Shown here one piece after another: positions 12,146-24,825 of a stretch of DNA of 64,000 nt. The position numbers were made by a program, and so were the translations under genes. The stretch lies in NCBI GenBank assembly GCA_964020975.1, contig OZ026613.1:62035511-62099510 (forward strand), given 5' to 3'. The notes beneath the pieces were generated by a model. It was given only the letters and a program-made list of their open reading frames with translations. It had not been told where the DNA came from and did no database searches. The stretch is from Hermodice carunculata. Its lineage: Eukaryota > Annelida > Polychaeta > Eunicida > Amphinomidae. Position 1 is the stretch's first letter, and each line of letters starts with the position of its first letter.

Positions 12146-13309
12146 CAGACAAAGAAGTCTTTTTATGCATTATTTGCCGCAGAAATGTAAACCAGGATTT
12201 TGTCATACATTATTGCTCCCATTTTTTCAGTCCTTTGTTTCCGACAAATATATTGCAATGCCACACTTTGTTTCATGACACATTGACCTTTTTATCTAAC
12301 ATGATAATTTTGCCTCAACATTTACAATGCTAACATGAACTCGAGATTTTTGCCTGAACGTTGTGTAGCAGTACCACCAGGAGAAGAACTTTGCAAATTA
12401 CAGAGCAAGTTAGGTACTTTCCCACCACATCTAAAAAGAATGTAGAGAAGACAATTTAAGTCAAAAATTACAAAAACACACAAAATTCCATTACCAAGAG
12501 AACCAAGCAAGCTCGATGCCCTCAGGTAAACCGCGAGACACCTGGCAAACTGAGACAATGACGCAAACTTCCACAGTGTTAGCGAAGCTGGCATTGTTCA
12601 TTGGTTTAGCTAGGTTGGGTTTTGGTTGTGTCAGATTTATTCGTCTTCCATCCTACTTCTGAAAAAGTAAGGTATGTGTTTTTTAACGTAGCAAACAAAA
12701 CGTCCACGAACATGTGAAAAAAATGTAAACTTATAGCATGACTTTTTCATAAAGTTCTGAACTAAATGTGTTTAATATTCTGCCTTGCGTAATGTGTTCT
12801 TCTTGGTCATAAACCTGAAGGTAGAGCACCCATTCAATAGAGATCCAAAATATATCATCAAGCTAATGCTTATTGTCACTTCTTCAGTATTTGTATGTTT
12901 CGCATTACCTGAATCACGTAAAATTGTAGTTCAGCTTAAGCAAGACAGGTCGATTTTGTCCAAAATACTTGCTGAATATGAAGTAAAGTGGTATAATTAT
13001 CCACATTATATTGCTTTTCACCATGATAAATTACAGTTCTAAATGTGTATAATTTATTATCTGGTATCGATAAATGTGTGTCGTCTTTTACAGGTCTAGA
13101 GCTACTGATAGGCATTTGTAATTGCAGATTTACTTCTGGATAGCACATAATTTTCTTATCGACCAAAAGTTGATTTTGCTGACAGGATGTTGTATCGCTT
13201 CAGTAGTGGCTTCCCTGATTTATGCTTTAAAGCCCATTTAGTCTTCCATTGCAAAAAATCGATGTTTGTCCATTTTTTAAGTATCAAACTCATTTGCGTG
13301 TGTAACTGC

Positions 13310-13350
13310 GTGACATCAGGGAGGTGTCTCATACACCTCCCTGGTGACAT
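13310..13350. other. Perfect hairpin flanked by 7-bp direct repeats
   Basis: CAGGGAGGTGT at 13317-13327 is exactly complementary to ACACCTCCCTG at 13333-13343 around the loop CTCAT. GTGACAT stands directly on both sides (13310-13316 and 13344-13350). It looks like a target duplication around a minimal hairpin, or a structured RNA or protein site; function unknown. Confidence 0.8.
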
Positions 13351-14150
13351 CGTTGGCGATCTTTCTATGGTTGTGTCGCACCTCTCTTTACTGGGGAAAC
13401 ATTTTAGCTCAGCTTACTTGCTTGCTTGATCAGTGGTGGCGACATGGTTAATCTGGACCAACATTTATTTGCCTGGGAACACCATCAGTACAATATATGT
13501 ATGGTTGGTTGACTATTAAACACTAAGCTACTTCTCAGCTTACACCCAAGGCCAACACACAGAACACTCTTAATAAACAGACACAGAGAAGACATAGAAA
13601 AAAAGGAAATCTGCATGTACAAACATTCACAAAATCCACTTCTACTCGCTTGGCAAAACCACAAAAGTGTTAAAGATGAAACAACACAGCTTCTGATTCT
13701 CATAATAATTACTTTATTGTTCCAAAGCAAAACAACAACAACCAAGCCTCAAACCCTGTGCTGTCGGACGATTCTCAGGCAGCACAAAGTTAGGTTTTAT
13801 AGCAATAATACAGCACTCCCTTGCTCAGCCGCCCAAATATGGACGCAGAAATAGCTTTTGACAAACAAGGCCAACGCACTACCAGAATACTTAATTACCA
13901 AAGAGGTTTACTCATCCTAAAACATAGCCAAATCATGACCCTGCTATTTGTTTGTTTTCTTACAATTTTATGCTCAACTTCCAGCATGATGAGAGTAAAT
14001 AAATCAAATTACGTGTTTTCGCACTCCAAAAAGTCTTACTGTCCACACAGCCAAAAACACTGGACTCTGCATTATTATGATCTGGCAACTCATTCTTTAC
14101 AGAAATATCAGCTGTAAGTCTGTATATAACAGTTGTAACGGTCATCTCTT

Positions 14151-14151
<1 letters not shown>

Positions 14152-14236
<85 letters not shown>
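14152..14236. repeat. (TA)n microsatellite
   Basis: About 85 bp of TA repeats, followed by mixed TA/TG sequence to about 14265. Confidence 0.95.
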
Positions 14237-14239
<3 letters not shown>

Positions 14240-14689
14240 ATATATGTATATACATGTATATATATATTTATACACCATGCATACTTGGGGACTTAACACA
14301 GAAGTAAACATTTAGACTGAATATATTTTTAATATTTTGATACGATATGCAAATGGCTCAGTGCTCACGACAATTCTCATCTAAAGTTTTTCTTTTTATT
14401 AAATAATAGGCCTATATGCAAATGGTAGCGAGCTCAAGACTGAAAACTCAACTTAAAATACTTTATTTGACAAGATTTAATGTGTACAAATGGTAGAGTA
14501 TTCAAGACTGAATACTCTATCAAAATTATATTTAACAAGATTTAGAAATTCCTTTTGTCAGTCAAAGACATTGGCCCAAATTCGGTGAAGCCTGGCTTGC
14601 TTTCAACAGCGTTACATAAAAAGTAGTCAATTTGTACAAAGGTATACATACAACACACAAGCTGAACTATGGGGTGCCAAGTGTAACAT

Positions 14690-16225
14690 CAATTTTGTGG
14701 TTATTTTAATTCATTCCGTGGACAATATCCTAAAACTCTAACAAGTTCGTCCACAGAATTGTCAAGTATATCAATTTTGTCCACGGAATTCATGTTTATC
14801 AATTATGTACACAAAAGCCATAGGCCTAAGTTTATCAATTATGTACACGAAATCGTCAAAGTTAATCAATTACTTCCACGAAATCGAGTAAAGCTACCTA
14901 TTTTGTCCAAAAAATTGTGTAAGCCTGTCACTTTTGTTCATAAAATCCTGCAGGTCTGCCGATTTTGTCCACAGAATTGAATAAACTTAGGATTCTGTAC
15001 AAAATCCATGTCGAAATATCAACAAAATGGTCAATCAATTTGTCAGTTTTGTCCACGAATTAAATTTTATTATATGATTCACAGAATTGAACAAATTTTT
15101 ATGAAATTGCAACCCTTATACGATTCTATGGACGAAATTGGGAAAGAAAATCACGAAATGCAATCAGTTTCACAGAGTGCATTAAAGCCTGTAGTTTCAT
15201 TTCTGTGCACATAGTTTTGGATTTCGTCCACAAAATGGAATAAGAATTTCAATTTTTTGTGCACAGAAACGGAAATGAAATAACGAAATCGATCTAAGCC
15301 ACAGAATCGTTATCGTGTTCACTTTCGTGAGTTCCTATATGACTTTTGGAGGACATGTCTCCATGTCTCGCAATAAGTCACGTGCCATTTCAGCAATCTG
15401 TGGAAAATAGCCGTCATGGGCAACTCTATGGCAGACACAACGCCAAATAATGATTTGTTGGAGGAGCAACACGAAACTACCATGTGACTTGCAAATATTG
15501 AATGAAATTCTGCCTGTTGTTTGTCCTTTTCGTCAATTTTTTTTTATTTTTAGTCTATTATTTTTTCTATTAGGCCTGTCATCCTTTCATTCTTATTTTT
15601 TATTTTTTGCACGCCAAACGTTCAAAATTAAAACAAAGACGAAGATAGACGCATATGCGAGATTTATTAGTTTCTGATAATGTCGTAAAAAGTCTCTGAT
15701 GGTGTGAAATTCGAGGCTGTAACACTTGGCACGCTAGGATTCAAAACGTCACATTTTACCAATTTCGAGGACAAAGTCGATCAAGTTGTTCAATTCCGTG
15801 TGTTTGAGAATTTTGCGGACAAAACTGAGGTAGTTTTTGTGATCTCGTGTACTAGTGTCAGAAATTGAGAAACTTAATGATTCTGTTGACAGAATTGTAT
15901 AATCTTTATATTTCCGTGGACAAAACTGTTTGTACTCTTACAATTGTGTGCTCGAAATTGAGTAAGCTATGGATTTTGGTAATTGTTCTTTCAATTTCGT
16001 GCACAAAATTGGATAACATATGGATTACGTGACATGTGTTTCGATCTTATGCACAAAATGTGGTCAAAAATGCTATGTGTGGACAAAATTGGAAAGCTTT
16101 CAAGATGTTGTGGACGAAATTCAAAACCTTACCAAATTCTGTGGACGAAATTAGTAAATTTAAGGATTCTGCGGACAGAATCAATAAACTTAACGATGTT
16201 GTGGACGAAATCGATATTTTAACAA
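14690..16225. repeat. 30-bp palindromic minisatellite, main array
   Basis: Degenerate units of about 30 bp, each centred on a palindrome such as AATTTCGTGGACGAAATT or ATTTTGTCCACAAAAT. The spacing is exactly 30 bp at 16142-16205 (gtggacgaaatt / gcggacagaatc / gtggacgaaatc). Because 30 is a multiple of three, chance frames show a ten-residue rhythm (VDEISKFKDS, ADRINKLNDV), but stops in most units argue against a protein. A stretch at about 15320-15730 within the array lacks the unit. The same unit resumes at 18441 and 20325. Confidence 0.85.
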
Positions 16226-18440
16226 ACCTGTAAATCAGTAATGTTTATTGTCAGATGAAAATGGTATATATAGTACATTACAGAATCATATAACACAGTA
16301 TGTATTCAATAATTATCCATATCAGTATGCTCTATAAATGGAATACAACATATCATAGTATATGCGCATGGTAGAAGAAATGACGAGGAAGTAACCTGTA
16401 CAGGCTCATGGCTCCTCAACTGCAATGACTAGAGATCAGTTCAAGCTACTATTATAAACATGTTCAAAAGGCACAACAATTATTAACCGGAGCTATAGTG
16501 TGATATTTTCATTTAACCTATGGATAAATATTTCTTGTAGTGTACCTTGAATAATTGTAGTGACTGTTTGTCCTGTAAATAATTAGGAATATTGTTCCAG
16601 ATGAAAGATCCCATATAGTTAATTGAAAATAGGCCAAGATTGGTTCGAAATTTAGGTAGGTGGATATTTTGGCTAGGCCTTGTATCGTAATCGTGCATTC
16701 TACAATTTAGTATAAACATTTCTTATAAAACCATTGGGTGTATCATATGGTTACCCTTATACATGAAAATTCCAGTTAACTATTTGTTAACATTTGAGAA
16801 TTTCATAATGTTTAACTCGTCGCAAATTGGGGCAGTATGTGCTTTATAATCAGCAAAATGTACCAAACGTAGCCTTTTTTTGTAGTGTGGCAAGTTGATC
16901 TAAATTTGTTGAGTTAGTAGATGCCCAAGTAATGGTGCAATATGTAAAATATGGGTAGGCCAGACAATAAAAATGTTTTAGAAGTATAGACTTGCCGACA
17001 CTTTGTCCCACTTTTTTAATAATACCAATGACTTTACTGACCTTACTAAAATATAAGAAATATGGAATTTCCAGTTCAGTTGATTATCAATCCAGACGCC
17101 AAGGAATTTTACTCTGAGCTGGATAGGTACATCAAGTGTAGTAACAATGAAATTATCAAGATCTGCTTTTCCATTCCGAGTACAGTAAATCATATAACTG
17201 TTTTTGTTTTTTTCAATATTGACTGATAATTTGTTAACTTGGAACCACTTAATATAGTCATTCAGGGAGTCATTTAAAGTTGAGTTTCAATTTTCAATAT
17301 TTGTATTAGAGACCAACAAGTTTGTGTCATCTCCAAATAATAAAACAAAAGCATCATCACAAACATTGCCAATGTCATTAATGTATAAGAGGAAAAGCAA
17401 TGGTCCACGTATGGACCCCTATGGTACACAAGAAGTTATAGACAGTGTTTCCGACGACTCATTGTGGAAGTAAACAAACTGCTTCCTGTTCATCAGGTTA
17501 CTTTGAAACCAGTCTAATGCAAAGTCTCTAATTCCATGAAAATATAATTTGTCCCATAACAGCTGATGATCCACAGTATCGAAAGCTTTACGGAGATCCA
17601 AAAATACACTAGCAACATAAGCTTTATTTTCGAGAGCCTCAGTTATCTTCTGAATAAGGTAACTGAGAGCCATGTCCGTACTATGATTATGCCTAAAACC
17701 GAACTGAAATTTGTAAAGAATGTTAAAAGTATTTTAGCAGTTGATTACAAACAATTCTATAAACAATTTTTGAAAACGCCGATAACATGAAAATAGGGGC
17801 GATAGTTAACAAATATCTCTGGATCATATTTTTATCTGAATAACCTCTGCTAATTTAAGTACATCAGGAACAATACCATATTGCAAGGACAAATTAAAAA
17901 TATAGCCATTCTGATAATGAATATTCTGTAACTCTGGTAGGTCTGTTGGTTGATGGGAAGAATGTGTTGCTATAAAGGATGTTTAAGAACGAATTTGTTG
18001 AATGATGTGTTTCCGAATTAAGAAGGTTAATATTAAACTCACCCATCAAGTAACAATCTTTTTTCTCAGTCTTGATGGTAGTGAGAATAGTTTCAAATAT
18101 ATCATTGAATCGACCAATGGGTGCACCTGGGGGTCTATACACAACTCAAACAATTATATTCCTAGGACGATTACAAAATGAGCCATCCAATTCTATAATA
18201 GACACTCACTATCATCATTAATTTCAGTATACCTAAATCTTCTCTGGCGTTATAAGCCAGGGTTTAAAACAAAAAATTATACCCCACCTCTATCTTTTTT
18301 ATGCTATATTTTGATTTGTGGTTATAACCATGGATATGATAAAGTTAATGACTGGTTTCCTTGAGCCAAGTCTCAGTGATACCGATGATCTTGAAAGAAT
18401 GTTCAAGTGTTTTGAGGTATGATTCAAAATCTTTGATTTT
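16226..18440 (-). mobile_element. Broken LINE, endonuclease to reverse transcriptase
   Basis: Read on the minus strand, the order is: AP-endonuclease start ('IIGITETWLKE', about 18400), 'CYLMGEFNINLLNSETH' with 'RPTRVT' (18060-17930), reverse transcriptase 'VFLDLRKAFDTVDHQLLWDK' (about 17600), 'GPLLFLLYINDI' and the catalytic 'FGDDTN' (about 17340), 'FLGVWIDNQLNWKFHI' (about 17100), and a C-terminal tail 'YDTRPSQNIHLP...FIWNNIPNYLQDKQSLQLFK' (16700-16530). The layout matches CR1/Jockey-type non-LTR elements. It lacks ORF1, carries several stops and frame changes, and has no obvious 3' tail. It sits inside the 30-bp minisatellite, which continues on both sides. Confidence 0.85.
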
Positions 18441-18545
18441 GTAGATCCCAATTTTCAATTTCGTGGACGAAATTGATAAAAGCTTATACTTTTGTGCACG
18501 GACCTCATAATATTATACGATTCTATGCAGAAAATCGATACAATA
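18441..18545. repeat. 30-bp minisatellite, middle remnant
   Basis: Contains the perfect unit palindrome AATTTCGTGGACGAAATT at 18457-18474 plus three weaker units. It is cut off from the main array by the LINE and from the right remnant by a composite element. Confidence 0.8.
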
Positions 18546-18551
18546 TTACAA

Positions 18552-19425
18552 CTATAAAAAGAAGATTTGCTTCACAGCAAATCTGTCTAGGTGCCTGCAA
18601 AATGAGAACAGTTTGAAATACTTCACTTTGCCATTGTTTAACATAATCTAAATTTTATGTATTAGCCTAATTTTTATAAATTTCAATGCTCAGCTTTGGT
18701 TCTTGGTTCAAGGCATGTGGCCATGTCCCAAACTTAAAAAGTAATGTTTGAATGAAACTACCATCTATAATAGTTTTGAAGCTATTCAACATTTTAATTT
18801 TGTGTATATGCCTAATTTGCATGAATTATAAGCCTAGAGAAGAACTTTGGTTAATTGTTCATTGGATATGGCTATGCCACAAACCCATAAATTGAAGTAG
18901 GAATGGCACCTCTATAATAGTTTTGAAGCTATTAAAGATTTACATTTTGCATATTCACCTAATTTGCATAAATTAAAATCCTACAACTTTGGTTCATAGT
19001 TCATTGGATGCGGCTTTGCCACAAACCTATAAATTGAGGTTGGAATGGCATCTCTATGTACAGTAGTTTTAGAGATATTAAACTTTTAGATTTTTCAATG
19101 CCCTTTATTAGCATAATTTGGAATTCTACAACTATACTGTCCATTATAGTGACAAGTGTCACAAAGGTATATATGTACATTGAAATTTTGAGTCCATCTG
19201 CAATAGTTTGGAAGATATAGCACTTTTAAAATTTCTGTCGCCCCTAAAAAATTGCATAATTTTAAACACCATGACTGTTCCAAATGAGATGCACAATTTC
19301 ACTGGTTATGTCAGTCACCATGGCAAGTTTGGTGGTTTTCAGAAAAAATAGTGTCTGAAAAAAACTCTGGACCAACTTGGTCATAAAGAAAGAAAAAAAG
19401 AAAGAAAGAAAGAAATTGGCCTTTT
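18552..19425 (-). mobile_element. F1 element M1 (left part of a composite)
   Basis: On the minus strand the 3' end lies at 18552-18595: terminal CTAT-like end, hairpin GATTTGCTTCACAGCAAATC and subterminal GTCTAGGTGCC. The body has ~120-bp units with 'atagttttgaagctatt' and 'cctaatttgcataaatt'. It ends in 'gtttggtggttttcagaaaaaatagtgtc', the 'ggaccaacttggt' block and a GAAA tract at 19388-19413. The usual 5' palindrome is missing. Confidence 0.7.
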
Positions 19426-19528
19426 ATTTTGTTTTTTTATCGGAGATGAAAGACCACCTGTCCTATGTGACCATTTTTGTCTGGCATGTATTGATTAGGG
19501 GTGGTCTTAAATTGCAAGTACCACTGTA

Positions 19529-20026
19529 CAGTGAAACCTCTCTACAGTGAGCCCCCTTGCGACCAGAGAAAAGTGCCCACTCCGGGGAGGGTCAGCCCTT
19601 CTGGGCAGTATTGATGAGCGTATGTGCATGTACAGTGTACATATATTATAATTGAGAAAGATGTGTATACATGCAATACAAAACGGTCTTTTTTCCTTTA
19701 TTACATAAACAAATTTTAACAGAAGCTGTCAAGAAACCACATAAACATGTACCTGTGAACCAACACAAAACTATATTGTCTCAGCATTGGCTATGAAGAA
19801 CAGGCTTCATCACACTGGTTACAAGAAAACAAAGACATGGAAGTGTTCACTGAGATGACACAAATATTTGCACTTCCCTGGTCTGGCTGACTCAGCTGTG
19901 TATGGTGTCTACTTTTAACAGAGGGTACACTCAGGCTTGTTCTGCCTAGAAATCCAGAGCTGTGAGTACCCTTGGGACTGATAAAGTCAGCAGACTGACA
20001 TTGCCTCAGTCAAAAACAGCACACAG
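19529..20026 (+). repeat. Dispersed repeat R-B, copy 2
   Basis: Starts CAGTGAAACCTCTCTA and follows the same block order as 59806-60352, including 'cataaacaaattttaacagaa', 'aagaaaccacataaacatg' and 'aaaaacag' near the end. In both places it lies just past the GAAA tract of a minus-oriented F1 element. No protein is encoded. Confidence 0.75.
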
Positions 20027-20040
20027 ACATAAAACACTTT

Positions 20041-20314
20041 GAATGTTTCACCCAGCCATAACTCGGCTAAATTGCATCCAATTCTAATCATGTTGGACTT
20101 AAATTATGGGTATTGTAACACTGTACATTTTTGCAATTTACATGTGACCTGTAAAGGTTAAAGGTCAAAGGTCAAGGTTATTTGGACTGAGAAATATCCA
20201 GCCATAAGCTTAATGGAATGTGAAGTACCTAAGCACAAAAGTTATACCATTTATTATTTACAGCTTTTGAAGGCACACAGACAGATTTGCTTTAAAGCAA
20301 ATCTTCCTTTCTAG
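20041..20314 (+). mobile_element. F1 3'-end fragment, opposite orientation to M1
   Basis: One body unit of the 'acatgtgacctgtaaaggtt...aaaggtcaaaggtcaagg' type also found in E7, then subterminal GGCACACAGAC (20272-20282), hairpin GATTTGCTTTAAAGCAAATC and CTAG at 20311-20314 followed by TTT. Confidence 0.75.
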
Positions 20315-20324
20315 TTTGCTTTTA

Positions 20325-20410
20325 CAATTTTGTGAAATCCTCCCTGTTGTGATTCCGTTCACGAAAGCGATAATTAAGTATTACGATTTCGTGTACGAAA
20401 TCAATGCTTA
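20325..20410. repeat. 30-bp minisatellite, right remnant
   Basis: Contains 'ccgttcacgaaagcg' and 'gatttcgtgtacgaaatc' with the unit spacing of the main array. Confidence 0.6.
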
Positions 20411-23400
20411 TAAACTTGGTAGGCTACCCCATGCTGAACACAGTGTTAAAAAAAGAAAAAAAAATCTTTCCCTAGCAGCAGATCTAGATCTGTCATAAAA
20501 GACGTACACAGAAAATGTGTATATAATTGATACACATTCATGCAGAGAAAACACCTCTGATCCCAAATTTACACCAAGTTAAGATACTTTTTCAATGCAA
20601 GAGCCCACTTCAGAGTCGGTCCCAAAACTGTTAAGCTATCTAGGGCCTAAGTTTTTCGTCTCACAATGAACTATTTTGACGGCAATTCCTAATATATTAA
20701 TTTACCCTACGATTTCAAATATCAGTGCCAATGCACAATCAGTGGTATGTCAGACATTGCAATGCCCATCATTCATTTTTTCCCGCAGATGTACCCCTTT
20801 TTGCGGCTGCCCATGCCATGTCTTCATTGACATGTAATTTAACACCTCGTAGCCAGCGTCAGACCAATCATGTCCCTATCACGTTTTCTGAATTGTTTGA
20901 CAGTGCTTCCCAGCACCGGTACACGCATAACAATTCATTTTAAGCTACTTTACTTTATTTTTACAAGTCTCCAGAGACTCGTCTAGCAGTATATACTCTG
21001 TTCATCCCGCCGTCATACACAGGTCTTTGCCACCAGACCATGATCAATACAGTTGGCCACGCTGCAGGCCCAACTGGGTTAGCCTCATGAATATTAATCA
21101 GTTCTGGGAAAAGCCCAGTTTCCCGAACTGGCCTCATTGTGCGATGTTGAGGAAGCGCGGTTTTTCCAAACATGCTTGACACAATTATGACATACATAAA
21201 ATAAAAGCGATCGCAGTTCTGCTAAATCATTGGGTTTCCTCGGCACAACCAGTGGCACACTTGTCAGTATCGCACTGTTGTGTTGGTGAGTTGTTTTAAT
21301 TTCGTTTCTTAGATTAATTTAGAGGCGCACAAGCGCCACGCACTTCCACCGGTGAGGGAGGAGGCAGTTTATGTTTTACCGTTACTTGCGCATGACGTCG
21401 TTGCTGTTCTGTGGTGTGAACAGCCATGCACGATGTGATCCTCTGCCGCTTGTTTGCTTACAAGACTTGTTGGGGTCGTGATAGGACATGATGCAGAAAA
21501 CGCCACTTCTCAGACTGTACCACTTGGTGTTTACGGTTATTACTATTAGTGGCGGTTGTCTCTGGTAGTGATATGCAAACATGAGATGAACGGTCTAATT
21601 GCATACAGTTCTGTTTGGTGGTTTGTACTTGTTGCACGTGGTAAAAATATTTAGGGACAAGAGGGGTATATGATCTTGTTAAATAGCACTTTTGATAATG
21701 CATTTGCATTTTGGTAAATATCCGAGCCATGGTGAACGCCACATGCCCAGCACTTTAATTCGAACATATTCCGACTCGCAGTAGATTAGTGGCGGGACTC
21801 TTCCCTTGCATGGGCAAGTGCTCGAAGGCCACGCTGAGAAAATGGCAGGAGAAAAGTCCAGGTGACTTTCATGATGATGACTGGTTACTGCAACTGCGCC
21901 CAGAGAAGATGATGTGCTCAATGATGAACTAAATCGATGGACGTTACCACAGACCAAATGGATCGAAAGCCACGTAATGGTGATTGCTGCAGCAGACTCT
22001 AGAATACTTGATTGTATTTTTTGAATGGAGTTGCGCTTCAGTCGCTCGATATTGAATGCATGCCGTCAAGCAACTTGGTTTTTTTTGTTTTTGTTTTTGT
22101 TTTCAATCGAAGGCTAAGCATGGTACCCAATAGTAGTTCAAAGTACGGAACTTCGGTCGATGAATTAACGTCATGTGGTGGCAAGTCGTTGAACAGTGTA
22201 TGGTTTCATGAACCTTCATCTGTACTGTAGGCCTATACCCACAGTGTGCAGGGACAGCGCAAAATGAATACCAGTAGATTATTTTGGCATAGTTTTAATA
22301 TGATCAGGGTTATTCCGTTTTCGTGAACATTGCAACTTCCATTACAAAGCGCGTATGAGAAATGATACATTGTGATGCAACAGTGTGGCATTTTAGTGAT
22401 ACTAGCACCAAGGCACACGCCCAGTTCTCTGTCGAATGGACGTGTTTGTGAAGACACACTCTGGCGTCCAATGAGCTGCCTGCAGTGAGTGTCGTATCTC
22501 AGCCTAACACTAACAGTCTGTCACCTGGTGGACATGGCAAAGATTACATACTTCACCAGGTAACCTTACCTTGCACTTTTTGTTTTCACCGTGCACCATA
22601 TTTTGTCAATACCGCAACATATGCCACGGGGTTTTGATGTTAGCTGGTGACGACAAAAGGAATAACCATGGTTGTTTTACATACAGGACACAGAAATTGG
22701 TGACCACAATCGATAGCGATAAGTCTATGAATGATTGTACACACTGGTAAGAGTCTTTTAATGGTTTTATGTGTCGTTGACTGCTCACCAGCTTCTCGCC
22801 TTCCTCCCCCTCCCCCTCCCCCCCCACCCAAAAAAAATGTGTTTGTGAGATCAGTAAAGCATAATTGATGTCAACCCCTTCCTTGTCTGCACATGAAAGC
22901 GCTTATAATTTATTATGGAAATGTTACTCTTCTCGGGCTTGACGGATACAAAGTGACTGTGATGTGTGCGCAGACGCATAACGCTGAGCTTATTCAGACT
23001 GGACGCAGGTCACGCAGAGTGCCGATGCTGGTTTTCCACCAGGTCTATACGAATGCACAGTGAAGATGGTTATGACACAGATGCGAGCTAATGGGTGGTT
23101 TCAGTGTGGGTTTACCAAGGGGGTTTACCATTCCTCTCAGAAATCCAGAAATATAAGTTCGCAAAATAGTTTGTCTTAACGTTTTTGAAAAGCAAGGAAA
23201 TGAGGCAACATGGATGATCCAAACAGAATTTTAGACAACACAATGATTATAAGTGCTGATCAAGCATATTTTTCTTTCATTCACAATGAACACATTTTTG
23301 TCTCTCACTTTTTCCCTTTAATTTTACATTTACCTCTAGGACACTTACCATGGGGGATTGTGTGTGTGTTTTGTTGTTCTGTATCGCCATCAAGTGCTCT

Positions 23401-23884
23401 GCTCTGGTATGCTTATGTCAGAAATCAGAATACAGCCACCCACTGCTTTATCTGATCTGTTGATGTTAATGGGTGGTTAATGTATTTATCGCAGGAGGAA
23501 AATGTGTTGGTATAGCAACAGTTTTACACTAGTAAAACTCCATTCTGATTGGCTAATTGTGGGCCACCATGGTAGGGTAGTCTGCCACACGTTGCAACAC
23601 TAACGCATTTGGTTGGCCCAAGGAGGCTACACGTGTAGCTGGTTGGGTACAGCTTGCTGCCGCTCTTACGTTTGTCAAAGGAGCTCTTCTTTTCTGTCAG
23701 GCAGGGATGTTGTAACCTGCTATAGAGCTTCCGCGTGATCGTATTGTAACGTAGTTTGACCCAGTCCAACCTGTGCTTGTGAGAACAATTTTTAATTGTT
23801 GTCAGTGCACAGCATTGCACCACTATTTTATAACAGTACCGTGGGGTAATAGCCTAACTTTAAAGCGTATCGTCAGTAATTAAA
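20411..23884. other. Unique-looking DNA, no gene established
   Basis: Somewhat richer in GC than its surroundings. Short frames occur on both strands, but none shows a convincing domain. A minus-strand stretch at 22640-22831 reads 'DCGHQFLCPVCKT', which hints at a zinc-binding loop but lacks the spacing of a RING or B-box. I see no repeat ends. Confidence 0.4.
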
Positions 23885-23979
23885 GTGTGTGTGTCAACAC
23901 ACACTTTTCTGTTTTTCCTCGAATTCTTTATTTGTTAAAGTGTGTGTGTCAACACACACTTTTCTGTTTTTCCTCGAGT

Positions 23980-24066
<87 letters not shown>

Positions 24067-24825
24067 GTCTTTCTTTCTTTCTTTCTTCTTTACCAGCAAA
24101 TTTGTCCGACACTTTTCTTGGACACTATTATACATAGAAACTCCAAACTTGGCATGATTGTACCTCCATACAAGGAGTTTGACCGTTTTATACAGAGGAA
24201 TGAAAATGTTTAAAATAATGCAACTTAGGGGCATTTGAAATTTTAAAACTCGAATATCTTCAAAAGTATAATAGATAGAAATATCATTCCCATTGTACTA
24301 GGGGGGTTATTGACCAGTGCACATGTAATGAATCCAAAGCAAAAGTTGTAGCCATTTAAATTATGCTAATTAGCAGCATTTGGAATTTTAAAACTTGAAT
24401 ATCTTCAAAACTATTATAGATAGAGATGTCATTTCAACTTTTACTAAGGGGTTGTTGACCATTGCGCATGTAATGAATCTAAAACAAAAGTTGTAGCAAT
24501 TTAAATTATGCTAATTAGCAGTATTTGAAATTTTCAATCTTGAATATCTTCAAAACTATTATAGATAGAGATGTCATTGCAACTGTTACTAAGGGGTTGT
24601 TGACCATTGCGCACCTAATGAAATAAAAATAAAAGTTGCAGCAATTTAAATTATGCTAAATAGCACCGTTAGAAATTTTAAATCTTGAATAACTTCAAAG
24701 CTATAACAGATAGAGATGCCATTCCAACTTCTACTCCTGTGTTATGGAATTGTTGTACATTGTCATACCAATATGCTTTGAGGACACACACACTGATTTG
24801 CTATGCAGCAAATCATCTGTCGTAG
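23885..24825 (+). mobile_element. F1 element E3 with doubled 5' end
   Basis: The 5' hairpin GTGTGTGTCAACACACAC and its following 'ttttctgtttttcctcga' occur twice in tandem (23885-23939 and from 23940). Then come (CTTT)n, 'agcaaatttgtccgacactttt', about five body units and the 3' end at 24785-24825: 'gacacacacac', hairpin GATTTGCTATGCAGCAAATC, then GTAG in place of CTAG, followed by TTT. It is the closest relative of E1 and supplies an unbroken version of the site where E2 inserted. Confidence 0.8.
23981..24090. repeat. (CTTT)n tract inside E3
   Basis: About 110 bp of CTTT repeats with one CTGT variant. Confidence 0.95.

Larger units (their letters stand above)
10966..14150. other. Unique-looking DNA with small local repeats
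   Basis: No gene is recognised. Apart from the 43-bp duplication at 12060 and the hairpin at 13317, the stretch is plain AT-rich sequence with T-rich runs around 11100-11200 and 11340-11460. Confidence 0.45.

Noticed and set aside
14759-16233. Ten-residue periodic peptides in the minisatellite
   Set aside because: The rhythm follows from a 30-bp unit. Frames are short, stops are frequent, and no codon-position bias is apparent.
22606-22831. Minus-strand frame with DCGHQFLCPVCKT, suggestive of a RING or B-box zinc finger
   Set aside because: The cysteine/histidine spacing fits neither family, the start is a Gly run from a C-rich tract, and no flanking exon supports it.
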